The notes beneath the pieces were generated by a model, which was not told the DNA's origin, made no database searches, and was given only the letters and a program-made list of their open reading frames with translations. A DNA stretch of 16,240 bases, taken from an uncultured Holdemanella sp. (GTDB lineage Bacteria > Bacillota_I > Bacilli_A > Erysipelotrichales > Erysipelotrichaceae). The position numbers and the translations under genes are program-made. Below, in pieces: positions 1 to 6,744 of this stretch. The stretch lies in NCBI RefSeq assembly GCF_934772795.1, contig NZ_CAKVMR010000047.1:1-16240 (forward strand). Direction: 5' to 3'. Every line of letters starts with the position of its first letter. The stretch's first letter is position 1.

Positions 1-1107
1 CGAAGATATAATAGTTTCGATTGTATCAAACAAAAATGTGCTGCAACAGGAGTGAGACTTTCAAGATGGGATACCATCTGTTTTATGAAACATTATTACA
101 AAGTTCGTGTTCCAAAGAATGAATATATTCAGAACATTATTTCATCTGTTGATTTGAAAGAAGATGTTGTTTATTCATTTTTAAAGAGGATAGAATTCAA
201 CAGTGGATTCAAATATTATGTAGTGATCACACTTCGAGGTGATGCACCAAAACGAATTAAACTGTCAAAAGATGGCGGACATCGTACAGGTGTAGACTTT
301 GGAACATCAACGATTGCGACAGTCTCAAACAACGAAGTCCATCTGGAAGAATTGGCTCCAGATTCTGTAAATTATGAAAAAGTGATTCGTCATAAGCAGA
401 ATCTGATAGATGCATCTATGCGAAAACATAATCCAGAAAACTATAATAAAAATGGTACAGTCAAAAAGGGAAAACATAAATGGAAAACCACAAAACGATG
501 TAGACGTTTAAAACGCCAAGTTCGAGTTCTCTATCGAAAACAATCTGCTTACATTAAGACTTCACATCATACCTTTATCAATAGAGTCGTTCAAAATACA
601 AGCGAATTCATCCTTGAGCCAATGAACTTTAAAGCTCTGCAAAAGAAATCAAAGAAGACAGAGCGTAAAGATGAGGCAACGACAATTAAACAAAAAGACG
701 GTTCTTTGAAAATGGTGCACAAATACAAACGTAAGAAACGTTATGGACACTCCATCAAGAACCGTTCTCCAGGTCTTATGCAGGCAGACCTGAAATCAAA
801 AGCTACGCAGTATGGAATTCCATACTACGAAATAGATATTCATCAATACCGTGCTTCACAACTTCACCATGATACAGGTGAATACATCAAACCTACTTTA
901 AGCGAAAGATTTAAAACGATTGAAGGATGTAAAGTACAAAGAGATTTATATTCTGCCTTTCTAATATGTCATACTGACGATACATTGACTGCACCAGATT
1001 TTATAGCCTGTCATTTTAATTTTCCACATTTTGTCGAAATGCAGGACACATTGATTCTAAATAAGAAAAAATGTGGACACACAATGAAATCATGCTTTGG
1101 ATTCTAG
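1..1107 (+). CDS. tnpB: TnpB-family RNA-guided nuclease of an IS200/IS605 element (5' end outside window)
   Basis: The frame is open to the left edge, so the true start lies outside; the GTG at 52 is internal. Family knowledge: TnpB is a RuvC-fold, omega-RNA-guided DNA nuclease that helps IS200/IS605 elements persist at their donor site. Visible signatures are RuvC-I GVDFGTS (Asp codon 295-297), RuvC-II ILEPMNF (Glu codon 616-618) and RuvC-III QRDLYSAFLI (Asp codon 943-945), so all three catalytic acids are present. A very basic Lys/Arg-rich stretch lies between RuvC-I and RuvC-II. Oddity: the zinc-ribbon segment that usually carries two CxxC pairs just before RuvC-III has only one Cys (GCKVQRD). 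The right end of the element follows directly. No HNH domain is seen, which argues against IscB. The TnpB call is firm; activity is inferred. Confidence 0.9.
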   Translation, partial: RRYNSFDCIKQKCAATGVRLSRWDTICFMKHYYKVRVPKNEYIQNIISSVDLKEDVVYSFLKRIEFNSGFKYYVVITLRGDAPKRIKLSKDGGHRTGVDFGTSTIATVSNNEVHLEELAPDSVNYEKVIRHKQNLIDASMRKHNPENYNKNGTVKKGKHKWKTTKRCRRLKRQVRVLYRKQSAYIKTSHHTFINRVVQNTSEFILEPMNFKALQKKSKKTERKDEATTIKQKDGSLKMVHKYKRKKRYGHSIKNRSPGLMQADLKSKATQYGIPYYEIDIHQYRASQLHHDTGEYIKPTLSERFKTIEGCKVQRDLYSAFLICHTDDTLTAPDFIACHFNFPHFVEMQDTLILNKKKCGHTMKSCFGF

Positions 1108-1347
1108 CATAAAGGATCTCTCATCCAATCAGGTCTCAGGCGTAAGCCCTGCTGGATGTAGTATGAGTATACAAAGTACAGTCCATATGGATTGGAAATG
1201 CTCAAAAAACAAGAGTTATGTAAAGACTATATGCAAGGTCTAGAACCATGCTGAAAGCTTTGCGATGCTCCATTTCTCGCAATGAGAGAAAGAGAATCTC
1301 GTCATTTTAATGATGAGAGTACGTCAAAGTAATCGGAGCCTTGATTG
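1108..1347 (+). ncRNA. Candidate omega-RNA (reRNA) with guide reading into the PTS IID remnant
   Basis: In IS200/IS605 elements the TnpB guide RNA spans the gene's 3' end and the right end, and its guide is the flanking host DNA. Here the non-coding tail holds several pairings: TCCAATC (1124-1130) with GATTGGA (1190-1196), a CAGGC/GCCCTG hairpin near 1137-1151, TTTCTC (1273-1278) with GAGAAA (1286-1291), and the terminal hairpin at 1298-1317. If the boundary after 1327 is right, the guide would start AGTAATCGGAGCC at 1328. The 5' end of the RNA is unknown and may lie inside tnpB. Confidence 0.45.
1298..1317 (+). repeat. Subterminal hairpin of the IS right end
   Basis: CTCGTCATT at 1298-1306 pairs with AATGATGAG at 1309-1317, with one G-T wobble, seven bases before the TCAA at 1324-1327. 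Imperfect hairpins near each end are what the Y1 transposase TnpA binds in this family. The role is inferred from position. Confidence 0.6.
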
Positions 1348-1571
1348 CTTCTTATGTATCAATTAACTTATTGCCAGTCATCGAAGTTGATGGTGGAATC
1401 AAAGTAGCAGTTCAAACAGAATTCTTTGATAAGATCTTCCCTAACTTCTTGCCAATGTGTGTAACATTATTGTGCTTCTGGTTGTTGAAGAAAAAACAAG
1501 TCAGTCCAATCGTATTGATTGTCGCAATCATCGTATTGTCAATTGTAGCGTCAGCTGTTGGATTACTATAA
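1328..1571 (+). pseudogene. 3' remnant of a mannose-family PTS EIID gene, cut by the IS
   Basis: From 1329 the frame reads VIGALIASYVSIN and ends in a strongly hydrophobic stretch and VASAVGLL before TAA at 1569-1571. This matches the C-terminal part of mannose/sorbose-family EIID membrane proteins: a conserved GALIASYV segment, a QTEFFDKIFPNFLP segment, then the last hydrophobic segment. EIID forms the sugar channel with EIIC and works with EIIA and EIIB in phosphoenolpyruvate-dependent uptake. Only about 80 residues remain. No initiation site precedes them, and an in-frame TGA lies in the IS, so this part is not expressed as a functional protein. The 5' part and the other PTS genes should lie to the left of the IS, outside the window. 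Which sugar is carried cannot be told from this fragment. Confidence 0.85.
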
Positions 1572-1578
1572 TGAAGAA

Positions 1579-1606
1579 AAAACTCTTAGTTTTCGCTAAG
1601 AGTTTT
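1579..1606. terminator. Bidirectional terminator between convergent PTS IID and fruK
   Basis: AAAACTCTTAG (1579-1589) pairs perfectly with CTAAGAGTTTT (1596-1606) around loop TTTTCG. A-rich and T-rich flanks make it work on both strands. It overlaps the fruK stop codon (1586-1588) and starts 8 bases after the IID stop. Confidence 0.85.
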
Positions 1607-2497
1607 CTTTACGCTTTCTACATCTTCTTTTGTCGCAAGACCAACTTGGAAGGCACTTGCACTACCACAACATAAGCCGTTTATGAATGCTTTTTCGTAA
1701 TCGTTTGTTTCTAAATATCCAGCCAAAAAGCCTGCAACCATAGAATCACCGGCACCAACTGAATTCACTACAGTTCCTTTTGGCGCTTTACTTTGAATGA
1801 CTTCATTATTATCACTTACTAGCACTGCACCTTGTCCGGCCATAGAAATCAATACGTTTTGTGCACCCATTTCCTGTAGCTTCTTTGCGTAAGGAACGAC
1901 TTCATCTCGAGTGTTTAATTCGACATTAAAGATTTCACTTAATTCATGATTGTTTGGTTTAATTAAGAATGGTTTATATTTTAATACTTTTAATAATAGG
2001 TTGTTTGTCGCATCGACAACAACTTTTATTTTCTTTTTGTGAACACGTTCCATGATTTGTTCATACATTGTATCGGGTAGTGTACTTGGAATGCTTCCTG
2101 ATATAACTAAGATATCTTTTTCTGTGAGTTGATCTAATTGATTGAATAATTCTTGAATGTCTTCTGGCTGAATGTCAGGTCCAATACCATTGATTTCTGT
2201 TTCTTCATCGGATTTCATTTTTACATTGATTCTAGATAATCCTTTTTTTACATGAATGAAATCTGTTTTAGCTCCATAACTTTCTAATTTATGTTCGATT
2301 TCAACTCCAGTAAAACCAGCCATAAAACCTAAAGCTGTACTTTCATGTCCAAGATTGGATAGGACAATCGAAACATTGATGCCTTTTCCTCCGGGAAGGA
2401 TTTCTTCAAATTTTGTTTTATTAATGATACCAGGCTTAAAATGATCGACTTGAATAACATAGTCTAAAGAGGGGTTAAAAGTAATTGTATAAATCAT
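1586..2497 (-). CDS. fruK: 1-phosphofructokinase / PfkB-type hexose-phosphate kinase
   Basis: A 303-residue ribokinase-superfamily (PfkB) kinase of normal family length. It starts MIYTITFNPSLDYVI, with the N8-P9-xx-D12 substrate segment typical of 1-phosphofructokinase, tagatose-6-phosphate kinase (LacC) and Pfk-2. GGKG at 36-39 and the C-terminal GAGDS at 248-252, with D251 as catalytic base, are intact. The expected reaction is ATP-dependent phosphorylation of fructose 1-phosphate to fructose 1,6-bisphosphate in the cytosol; tagatose-6-phosphate kinase is the main alternative. The ATG has AAGGATAA a few bases upstream, inside the end of the LOG gene, only 4 bases away, so the two are co-transcribed and probably translationally coupled. 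It faces a PTS gene, but on the opposite strand, so shared sugar use is only suggestive. Confidence 0.85.
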   Translation of the reverse strand: MIYTITFNPSLDYVIQVDHFKPGIINKTKFEEILPGGKGINVSIVLSNLGHESTALGFMAGFTGVEIEHKLESYGAKTDFIHVKKGLSRINVKMKSDEETEINGIGPDIQPEDIQELFNQLDQLTEKDILVISGSIPSTLPDTMYEQIMERVHKKKIKVVVDATNNLLLKVLKYKPFLIKPNNHELSEIFNVELNTRDEVVPYAKKLQEMGAQNVLISMAGQGAVLVSDNNEVIQSKAPKGTVVNSVGAGDSMVAGFLAGYLETNDYEKAFINGLCCGSASAFQVGLATKEDVESVKKTLSEN

Positions 2498-2501
2498 AAG
2501 G

Positions 2502-3038
2502 TTATCCTTCTATCAATACTTCATTTATTTCATCGATTGAATCTAAGAAATAAATGTTTTGTTGCTGCTTCGGTGTGGATAATTCACAATCAATCATGTG
2601 TTGTAAGAATGCCTTTAAATGATCATAATAGCCATTCACATTATAAAAGATGCATGGACACTCAAGCTGGAATAATGAGATTTTTGATAAGATCTCACTG
2701 ATTTCTTCTAATGTTCCCGTTGCACCAGGAAAGGCAATGAAGGCATCGCCAAGTTCAATCATGCGTGTTCTTCGATCAGTAATATCTTTTTCAATGTATA
2801 ACTTGGTAAGATTATTCATGTGTACACCTTCATCCACAAACATTTGTGCTTCTACACCGATTACTTTTCCACCTGCATTTAATGCACTGTTGGCAAGTTC
2901 TCCCATTAATCCAGTTTTAGATCCTCCAAATACTAGAGTGTGTCCGTTTTTGGCAATCCATGTACCTAATTCTATTATTTTTGTTTTAAAGTCTGGATCG
3001 TTTCCGTAGGTTGATCCTAAATATACTGTAATGTTCAT
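2502..3038 (-). CDS. LOG-family (lysine-decarboxylase-like fold) nucleoside-phosphate phosphoribohydrolase
   Basis: A 178-residue Rossmann-type protein, the usual LOG length. Motifs are GGSKTGLMG at 38-46, which contacts the nucleotide phosphate, DRRTRM at 88-93, and PGATGTLEE at 104-112. The last corresponds to the family signature PGGxGTxxE, so the second Gly is replaced by Ala at 106. LOG proteins cleave the ribose-base bond of nucleoside 5'-monophosphates (cytokinin riboside monophosphates in plants, AMP and related compounds in bacteria). Many bacterial members were mis-annotated as lysine decarboxylases. The start is set by a strong AGGAGG about 7 bases upstream. It leads a two-gene operon with fruK. 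I saw no convincing own promoter in the 65 bp before it, so read-through from the transporter gene is possible. Confidence 0.85.
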   Translation of the reverse strand: MNITVYLGSTYGNDPDFKTKIIELGTWIAKNGHTLVFGGSKTGLMGELANSALNAGGKVIGVEAQMFVDEGVHMNNLTKLYIEKDITDRRTRMIELGDAFIAFPGATGTLEEISEILSKISLFQLECPCIFYNVNGYYDHLKAFLQHMIDCELSTPKQQQNIYFLDSIDEINEVLIEG

Positions 3039-3080
3039 AAGCTACCTCCTACAATTAGTTTACATTAAAATTGTGCACAA

Positions 3081-3105
3081 AAAAAGCTTAGCGGCAGCTA
3101 AGCTT
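3081..3105 (-). terminator. Terminator of the NSS transporter gene
   Basis: AAGCTTAGC (3084-3092) and GCTAAGCTT (3097-3105) form a perfect 9-bp stem with a 4-base loop. On the minus strand a T-run follows. The stem overlaps the transporter's stop codon (3104-3106). Confidence 0.85.
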
Positions 3106-4468
3106 ACATGGCTATGAATCCAAATGCGTTCGCAATCGAGCTTAATAAAATAATGAATGCGAAGATTGGACATAAGTATTGAATCATGAAATTGAATATT
3201 TTCTTACGCTTGAACGGATTTCCATCTTGCGTGATTTCTTTTTCAATCTTTTCTAATCCAACAACTCTAGAAACGAAGATACAAATCGCAATGGCAGCAA
3301 TTGGCATCATGACAGAGTTTGTCAAGAAATCAAAGAAATCTAAAAATTGCATGCCGATGATTGTTACGTTAGATAATGGGCCATATCCTAAACATGAAAG
3401 TGTTCCTAGTCCAATCATAATAATACTTAAGATGATTGTAGATTTTTTTCTAGACCAATGTAGTTCATCTTGGAATGTAGATACAGCACTTTCTGTTAGT
3501 GCAATAGAGCTAGTGATAGCTGCGAATAGCACTAGTAAGAAGAAGATAATGCCGATGCCTGTACCAAATCCCATGCTTGCGAATACTTTAGGAATCGTAA
3601 TGAACATCAAGGATGGTCCAGCTTTTAACGTTTCCATATCTCCACCTGAAAAAGAGAATACAGCAGGAATAATCATAAGTCCTGCCATGATCGCAATGGC
3701 TGTATCGAAAATTTCTACGTTTTCTGTTGAGCCTTCAATAGAAACATCTTTTTTCATATAAGAACCAAATGTGATCAAGATACCCATCGCAATGGATAGA
3801 GAATAGAACATTTGTCCCATAGCACTCACTACGGTCATCCATGAAAAGTTATCGAAGTTAGGAATCAAGAAATATTTAACACCTTCAAATGCGCCAGGTC
3901 GACTGATTGAATATCCTGCAATGATTATAGATAATACGACAAGTACTGGCATCATAAATTTGGATACTCTTTCAATTCCGTTTTGAACCCCGGCATAAAT
4001 AATGGCAAGAGTAAAGAAGGTGAAAAGTATAAAACATATTTCTGTAGAAACTCCGTTTGAGATGAAGCTTGAAAAATATGTATCTGTGGCAAGTAATTTT
4101 GCATCACCTTTTAAATACTCAAATAAATACTTGATGACCCATCCTCCAATGACAGAGTAATACGGTACGATCAAGATGGGGATAATGGCATTGATCCATC
4201 CAGAAAATGACGCAAACTTTGTCTTTGCGAAAGTATGGAAAGCTCCAACAGGACTTTTCTTTGTCATTCTACCTAATGTTGTTTCAGCTATGATCATCGT
4301 ATAACCAAAAGTTAAGGCAAGAATAATGTAAATAAGTAGGAAGATTCCTCCTCCGTATTTTGCAGCTAAATAAGGAAATCGCCATATATTACCAAGGCCA
4401 ACACTGGCTCCGGCGGCAGACAAGACAAACCCTAATTTGCCAGAAAACGTACTACGTTTATTGTGCAT
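3104..4468 (-). CDS. Sodium-dependent transporter, NSS/SNF (LeuT-fold) family
   Basis: A polytopic membrane protein of 454 residues. The N-terminal signature ASVGLGNIWRFPYL at about 21-34 is the TM1 sodium/substrate-site motif of neurotransmitter:sodium symporters, followed by KYGGG. About 11-12 hydrophobic helices follow, typical of prokaryotic NSS proteins (LeuT, TnaT, MhsT). It imports an amino acid or related solute with Na+; the substrate cannot be read from sequence. I chose ATG 4468 (MHNKRSTF) because GGAAGGGTGG lies about 8 bases upstream. An in-frame TTG seven codons earlier (4489) would put the ribosome site inside the coding region. It is the first gene of the minus-strand group, with its own promoter and terminator, so it is probably monocistronic. 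Confidence 0.9.
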   Translation of the reverse strand: MHNKRSTFSGKLGFVLSAAGASVGLGNIWRFPYLAAKYGGGIFLLIYIILALTFGYTMIIAETTLGRMTKKSPVGAFHTFAKTKFASFSGWINAIIPILIVPYYSVIGGWVIKYLFEYLKGDAKLLATDTYFSSFISNGVSTEICFILFTFFTLAIIYAGVQNGIERVSKFMMPVLVVLSIIIAGYSISRPGAFEGVKYFLIPNFDNFSWMTVVSAMGQMFYSLSIAMGILITFGSYMKKDVSIEGSTENVEIFDTAIAIMAGLMIIPAVFSFSGGDMETLKAGPSLMFITIPKVFASMGFGTGIGIIFFLLVLFAAITSSIALTESAVSTFQDELHWSRKKSTIILSIIMIGLGTLSCLGYGPLSNVTIIGMQFLDFFDFLTNSVMMPIAAIAICIFVSRVVGLEKIEKEITQDGNPFKRKKIFNFMIQYLCPIFAFIILLSSIANAFGFIAM

Positions 4469-4497
4469 AATAAAACCACCCTTCCTCAATGATTTAG

Positions 4498-4527
4498 ATT
4501 ATATCATCTGTGAAAGGGTTTACGCAA
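4498..4527 (-). promoter_or_regulatory. Promoter of the NSS transporter gene
   Basis: On the minus strand, TTGCGT (4522-4527) and a perfect -10 TATAAT (4498-4503) are spaced by 18 bp, about 30 bp upstream of the start codon. Confidence 0.6.
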
Positions 4528-4572
4528 ATTAATGAAAAAATAAGTATTAAGTTTTCTGAAAAAGTATTAGAA

Positions 4573-4600
4573 ATAAAAAAAGAAGTCCTTTCGGACTTTA
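4573..4600 (-). terminator. Terminator after tRNA-Glu
   Basis: On the minus strand AAGTCC-GAAA-GGACTT (4583-4598) is followed by CTTTTTTTATTT. It lies 11 bp past the tRNA's 3' end. Confidence 0.85.
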
Positions 4601-4609
4601 TTTGAAAAA

Positions 4610-4685
4610 TGGTGACGCGTACGGGATTCGAACCCGTGAATGCATGCGTGAAAGGCATGTGAGTTAACCGTTTCTCCAACGCGCC
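4610..4685 (-). tRNA. tRNA-Glu (anticodon UUC), CCA encoded
   Basis: The minus strand folds as a 76-base cloverleaf. Acceptor GGCGCGT pairs with ACGCGTC (one G-T). The D arm is closed by GAG/CTC. The anticodon stem CATGC/GCATG holds loop CTTTCAC, giving anticodon TTC. The T arm is ACGGG-TTCGAAT-CCCGT. Discriminator A is followed by genome-encoded CCA (4612-4610). It reads GAA/GAG codons. It stands alone between its own promoter and terminator. Confidence 0.95.
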
Positions 4686-4724
4686 ATGTATATGAAACTC
4701 GTCTTTCTTGACAAGTGCTCACTT

Positions 4725-4753
4725 ATATTACTACATGATTTTAATTAATGCAA
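4725..4753 (-). promoter_or_regulatory. Promoter of tRNA-Glu
   Basis: On the minus strand, -35 TTGCAT (4748-4753) and -10 TAATAT (4725-4730) are 17 bp apart, leaving a leader of about 33 bases to the mature tRNA 5' end. Confidence 0.55.
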
Positions 4754-4770
4754 GTATTTTTTTAAAATAT

Positions 4771-4798
4771 TTGACAGAAAGTTTTTATAGTATATAAT
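4771..4798 (+). promoter_or_regulatory. Promoter of the DegV gene
   Basis: Consensus -35 TTGACA (4771-4776) and -10 TATAAT (4793-4798) with a 16-bp spacer. Predicted transcription start is about 4805, 30 bp before the ATG. Confidence 0.75.
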
Positions 4799-4802
4799 GT
4801 GA

Positions 4803-4820
4803 ACAGTTAACTGTGTTAAC
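4803..4820. promoter_or_regulatory. Candidate operator: palindrome at the DegV transcription start
   Basis: ACAGTTAACTGT (4803-4814) is a perfect 12-bp palindrome lying over the predicted transcription start, followed by a further GTTAAC (4815-4820). The core AGTTAACT recurs at 5657-5664, touching the -35 of the next gene. A repressor site is inferred from position only; the regulator is unknown. Confidence 0.35.
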
Positions 4821-4833
4821 CAAGGAGAAAATT

Positions 4834-5658
4834 ATGATTCGATTATTAGTAGATTCAGCGAGTGATTATACGCAAGAAGAGATTAAAAATAAAAATTTAT
4901 ATTTTGTGCCACTACAAATTCAAATTGAGGGCAAGAACTATTTAGATGGGGTTGATATCGATACAGAAACATTTTATACGAAGATGGTGAATTCGAAAGA
5001 ATTCTTTAAAACGTCACAACCTTCGCCACAAGAATTTTTGGATATTTTTGAAAAAGTTAAAGAAAAACAAGAGACATTGATTTGTTTATCGTTATCTAGT
5101 AAATTGAGTGGAACCTATCAAAGTGCTTGTTTGGCAAAAGATATGGTGGATTACGAGAACATATATATTGTAGACACATTAACTGCAGCTGCTGGAATTC
5201 GCTTGTTATGTGAAGTAGCGATGAACTGGATTGGTGAAAATAGAAGTGTTGAGAGTATTGTTTCAGGTTTAGAAGAATTAAAAGAGAGAGTTCATATTTA
5301 TGCAGGTTTGGATACATTGGAATATTTGGCTAAGGGTGGAAGAATTTCTAAGACGGCAGCAGCTATTGGGACTTTGGCAAGTATTAAACCTATTATTTGT
5401 ACAGATCATGGAGAAGTTGCGGTGGCAGGTAAAACGCGTGGTGTAAATAAGGCTACAAGTATTGTTTGCGAAAAGATGCAGGCAGATATTGTTGATACAC
5501 TGTATCCTGTTTATACGTTGTATTCATATGGTTTAGAGAATGTTGAAAAGTTAGAATCAAAACTTGATTGTGATGTGGAACGAGTTCGTATTGGTTCAAC
5601 AATTGGTGTGCATATTGGGCCAAACGCTTTTGGAGTATGTTTTGTAGGTAAACTATAG
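4834..5658 (+). CDS. DegV family fatty-acid-binding protein
   Basis: A 274-residue DegV/FakB-type protein of usual length. Family hallmarks are the N-terminal VDSASDYTQEE, the TSQPSPQEF segment that contacts the bound fatty-acid head group, SSKLSGTYQSA in the first domain, YLAKGGRISK, and the C-terminal IGSTIGVHIGPNAFG. DegV proteins (FakB in Staphylococcus) hold a fatty acid so the kinase FakA can make acyl-phosphate for phospholipid synthesis. No FakA-like gene is in the window. I chose ATG 4834 because AAGGAG sits 8 bases upstream; an in-frame GTG at 4813 lies within the operator-like palindrome and would precede the ribosome site. It is transcribed from the consensus promoter at 4771-4798. 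Confidence 0.9.
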   Translation: MIRLLVDSASDYTQEEIKNKNLYFVPLQIQIEGKNYLDGVDIDTETFYTKMVNSKEFFKTSQPSPQEFLDIFEKVKEKQETLICLSLSSKLSGTYQSACLAKDMVDYENIYIVDTLTAAAGIRLLCEVAMNWIGENRSVESIVSGLEELKERVHIYAGLDTLEYLAKGGRISKTAAAIGTLASIKPIICTDHGEVAVAGKTRGVNKATSIVCEKMQADIVDTLYPVYTLYSYGLENVEKLESKLDCDVERVRIGSTIGVHIGPNAFGVCFVGKL

Positions 5659-5663
5659 TTAAC

Positions 5664-5692
5664 TTGTGAAAGTGTATTCATTTTAGTATAAT
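5664..5692 (+). promoter_or_regulatory. Promoter of the nucleotidyltransferase gene
   Basis: -35 TTGTGA (5664-5669), 17-bp spacer and a perfect -10 TATAAT (5687-5692), 35 bp before the start codon. The palindrome AGTTAACT (5657-5664) abuts the -35. Confidence 0.65.
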
Positions 5693-5727
5693 GGATATAC
5701 TGATTTACAAGGAGAGTTTTTGATAAT

Positions 5728-6642
5728 ATGAAAACAACATTAATTATTATGGCTGCTGGAATTGGTTCTCGTTTTGGCGGTGGAATCAAGCAGTTGGCTA
5801 AAATGGGTCCAAATGGCGAAATCATTATGGATTATTCGATTTATGATGCCAAAGAGGCTGGCTTTGATAAAGTCGTGTTCATTATTCGTAAGGATATTGA
5901 AGAGGAATTTAAAGAAGTTATTGGAAATCGTATCCAAAATCATATGGATGTAGAATATGTATTCCAGGATATCAATGATTTACCAGCAGGATTTACTTGT
6001 CCTGAAGGACGTACTAAGCCTTGGGGAACGGGTCAGGCTGTGCTTTGTGCGAAGAGTGTTGTAGATACACCTTATGTGATCATTAATGCGGATGATTATT
6101 ATGGAAAAGAAGCATTTGTGAAATTACATGATTTCTTAATAGAACATGCAAAAATGGGAAAAGAATTTGACATGGGTATGGCTGGATTCATTTTAAAGAA
6201 CACTTTAAGTGAAAATGGAACTGTAACTCGTGGTGTATGTAAAGTGGATGATAATAATTTATTAAAAGAAGTTTATGAAACAACTGGAATCAAAGCTGAA
6301 GGGGATAAGATCATATGTGATAATCCTGAAGTAGAGGCTTGGGCAAAACCCGAAAGCAATGTTTCTATGAATATGTGGGCTGGATATCCAGATTTCTTAG
6401 ACTATCTTGAAAAGGATTTCAGCACTTTCTTAGCTAACATTTCAGATAATCCATTGAAGAAGGAATACTTGCTTCCAAATATTGTGGCTGAATTATTGAA
6501 AGAAAATCGTATCAATGTGAAGGTGCTTGAAACACATGATAAATGGTTTGGTGTTACATATGCTGAAGATAAGGAATATGTGCAAAATGCATTCAAACAG
6601 TTGATTGAAGATGGTGTATATCCTGAAAAATTATGGAAATAG
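5728..6642 (+). CDS. NTP-transferase-domain nucleotidyltransferase (sugar-1-phosphate type)
   Basis: A 304-residue GT-A-fold nucleotidyltransferase. The N-terminal MAAGIGSRFGGGIKQL is the nucleotide-binding loop of the sugar-1-phosphate nucleotidyltransferase superfamily. PWGTGQAVL and the metal-binding INADDYYG follow, in the order seen in UTP-glucose-1-phosphate uridylyltransferase-like proteins. It should join a sugar 1-phosphate to a nucleotide with release of pyrophosphate, in the cytosol; the sugar and nucleotide are not identifiable here. ACAAGGAGAG about 12 bases upstream supports the ATG. From the second base of codon 68 to 44 bp past the stop (5930-6686), the sequence is repeated beyond the IS, but this copy stays complete with its own terminator. 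Confidence 0.85.
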   Translation: MKTTLIIMAAGIGSRFGGGIKQLAKMGPNGEIIMDYSIYDAKEAGFDKVVFIIRKDIEEEFKEVIGNRIQNHMDVEYVFQDINDLPAGFTCPEGRTKPWGTGQAVLCAKSVVDTPYVIINADDYYGKEAFVKLHDFLIEHAKMGKEFDMGMAGFILKNTLSENGTVTRGVCKVDDNNLLKEVYETTGIKAEGDKIICDNPEVEAWAKPESNVSMNMWAGYPDFLDYLEKDFSTFLANISDNPLKKEYLLPNIVAELLKENRINVKVLETHDKWFGVTYAEDKEYVQNAFKQLIEDGVYPEKLWK

Positions 6643-6665
6643 GACAAATTTGTCCTATTTTTTTT
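6641..6665 (+). terminator. Terminator of the nucleotidyltransferase gene (left copy)
   Basis: AGGACAAATTTGTCCT (6641-6656) is a perfect palindrome followed by A and eight Ts, overlapping the stop codon. Confidence 0.85.
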
Positions 6666-6678
6666 GCTTATTTAATGA

Positions 6679-6684
6679 TATAAT
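6679..6684 (+). promoter_or_regulatory. Stranded duplicate of the permease -10 element, pointing into the IS
   Basis: TATAAT at 6679-6684 is the left-copy twin of the pbuX -10 (9418-9423). Now separated from the riboswitch, it could drive RNA into the IS, antisense to the transposase gene, up to the hairpin at 6745-6802. Confidence 0.35.
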
Positions 6685-6686
6685 CC

Positions 6687-6702
6687 CTGACTTTAGAAGT
6701 TA
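6687..6702 (+). repeat. IS left terminal inverted repeat
   Basis: CTGACTTTAGAAGTTA; the inner 12 bases CTTTAGAAGTTA match the right end perfectly. A related inverted motif TAACTTTTTAAA lies inside at 6721-6732. Confidence 0.85.
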
Positions 6703-6744
6703 AGCAGTAAAAAATGGTGCTAACTTTTTAAAATTGAATATTTA

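Larger units (their letters stand above)
1..1327 (+). mobile_element. IS200/IS605-type element, right part only
   Basis: The TnpB gene is followed by about 220 bp of non-coding, hairpin-rich DNA, and then the interrupted PTS IID gene resumes. A subterminal hairpin (1298-1306 with 1309-1317) lies a few bases before TCAA at 1324-1327. IS608 is known to end in TCAA with a subterminal hairpin, so I place the right boundary after 1327 by analogy. The IID reading frame is closed by TGA at 1314-1316 and is usable from about 1329, which fixes the boundary independently to within about 12 bases. The left end, and any TnpA gene, are outside the window. Confidence 0.75.
5930..6686. repeat. Long direct repeat, left copy (757 bp), abutting the IS
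   Basis: Bases 5930-6686 recur at 8669-9425 with constant offset 2739. By eye I found no difference, and the translations agree over 232 residues. The copy starts within codon 68 of the nucleotidyltransferase and ends at TATAATCC, immediately before the IS inverted repeat at 6687. Confidence 0.95.

Noticed and set aside
1457..1675. 72-residue plus-strand ORF over the PTS IID end and the terminator
   Set aside because: It is out of frame with the IID remnant, runs through a terminator and into antisense fruK; no ribosome site.
3071..3080. Palindrome TTGTGCACAA upstream of the LOG gene
   Set aside because: Only 10 bp, no convincing promoter beside it and no second copy seen; could be chance.
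3186..3761. 191-residue plus-strand ORF inside the NSS transporter
   Set aside because: Antisense shadow of a clear membrane-protein gene; no family match and no start signals.
4494..4679. 61-residue minus-strand ORF over the tRNA and its terminator
   Set aside because: It translates the tRNA-Glu gene, terminator and promoter; not coding.
6687..6692. A conventional short target-site duplication at the IS1634 ends
   Set aside because: The bases next to the TIR cores (CTGA left, ACGG right) do not match as direct repeats; they extend the inverted repeat instead, leaving the 757-bp repeat as the only duplication.
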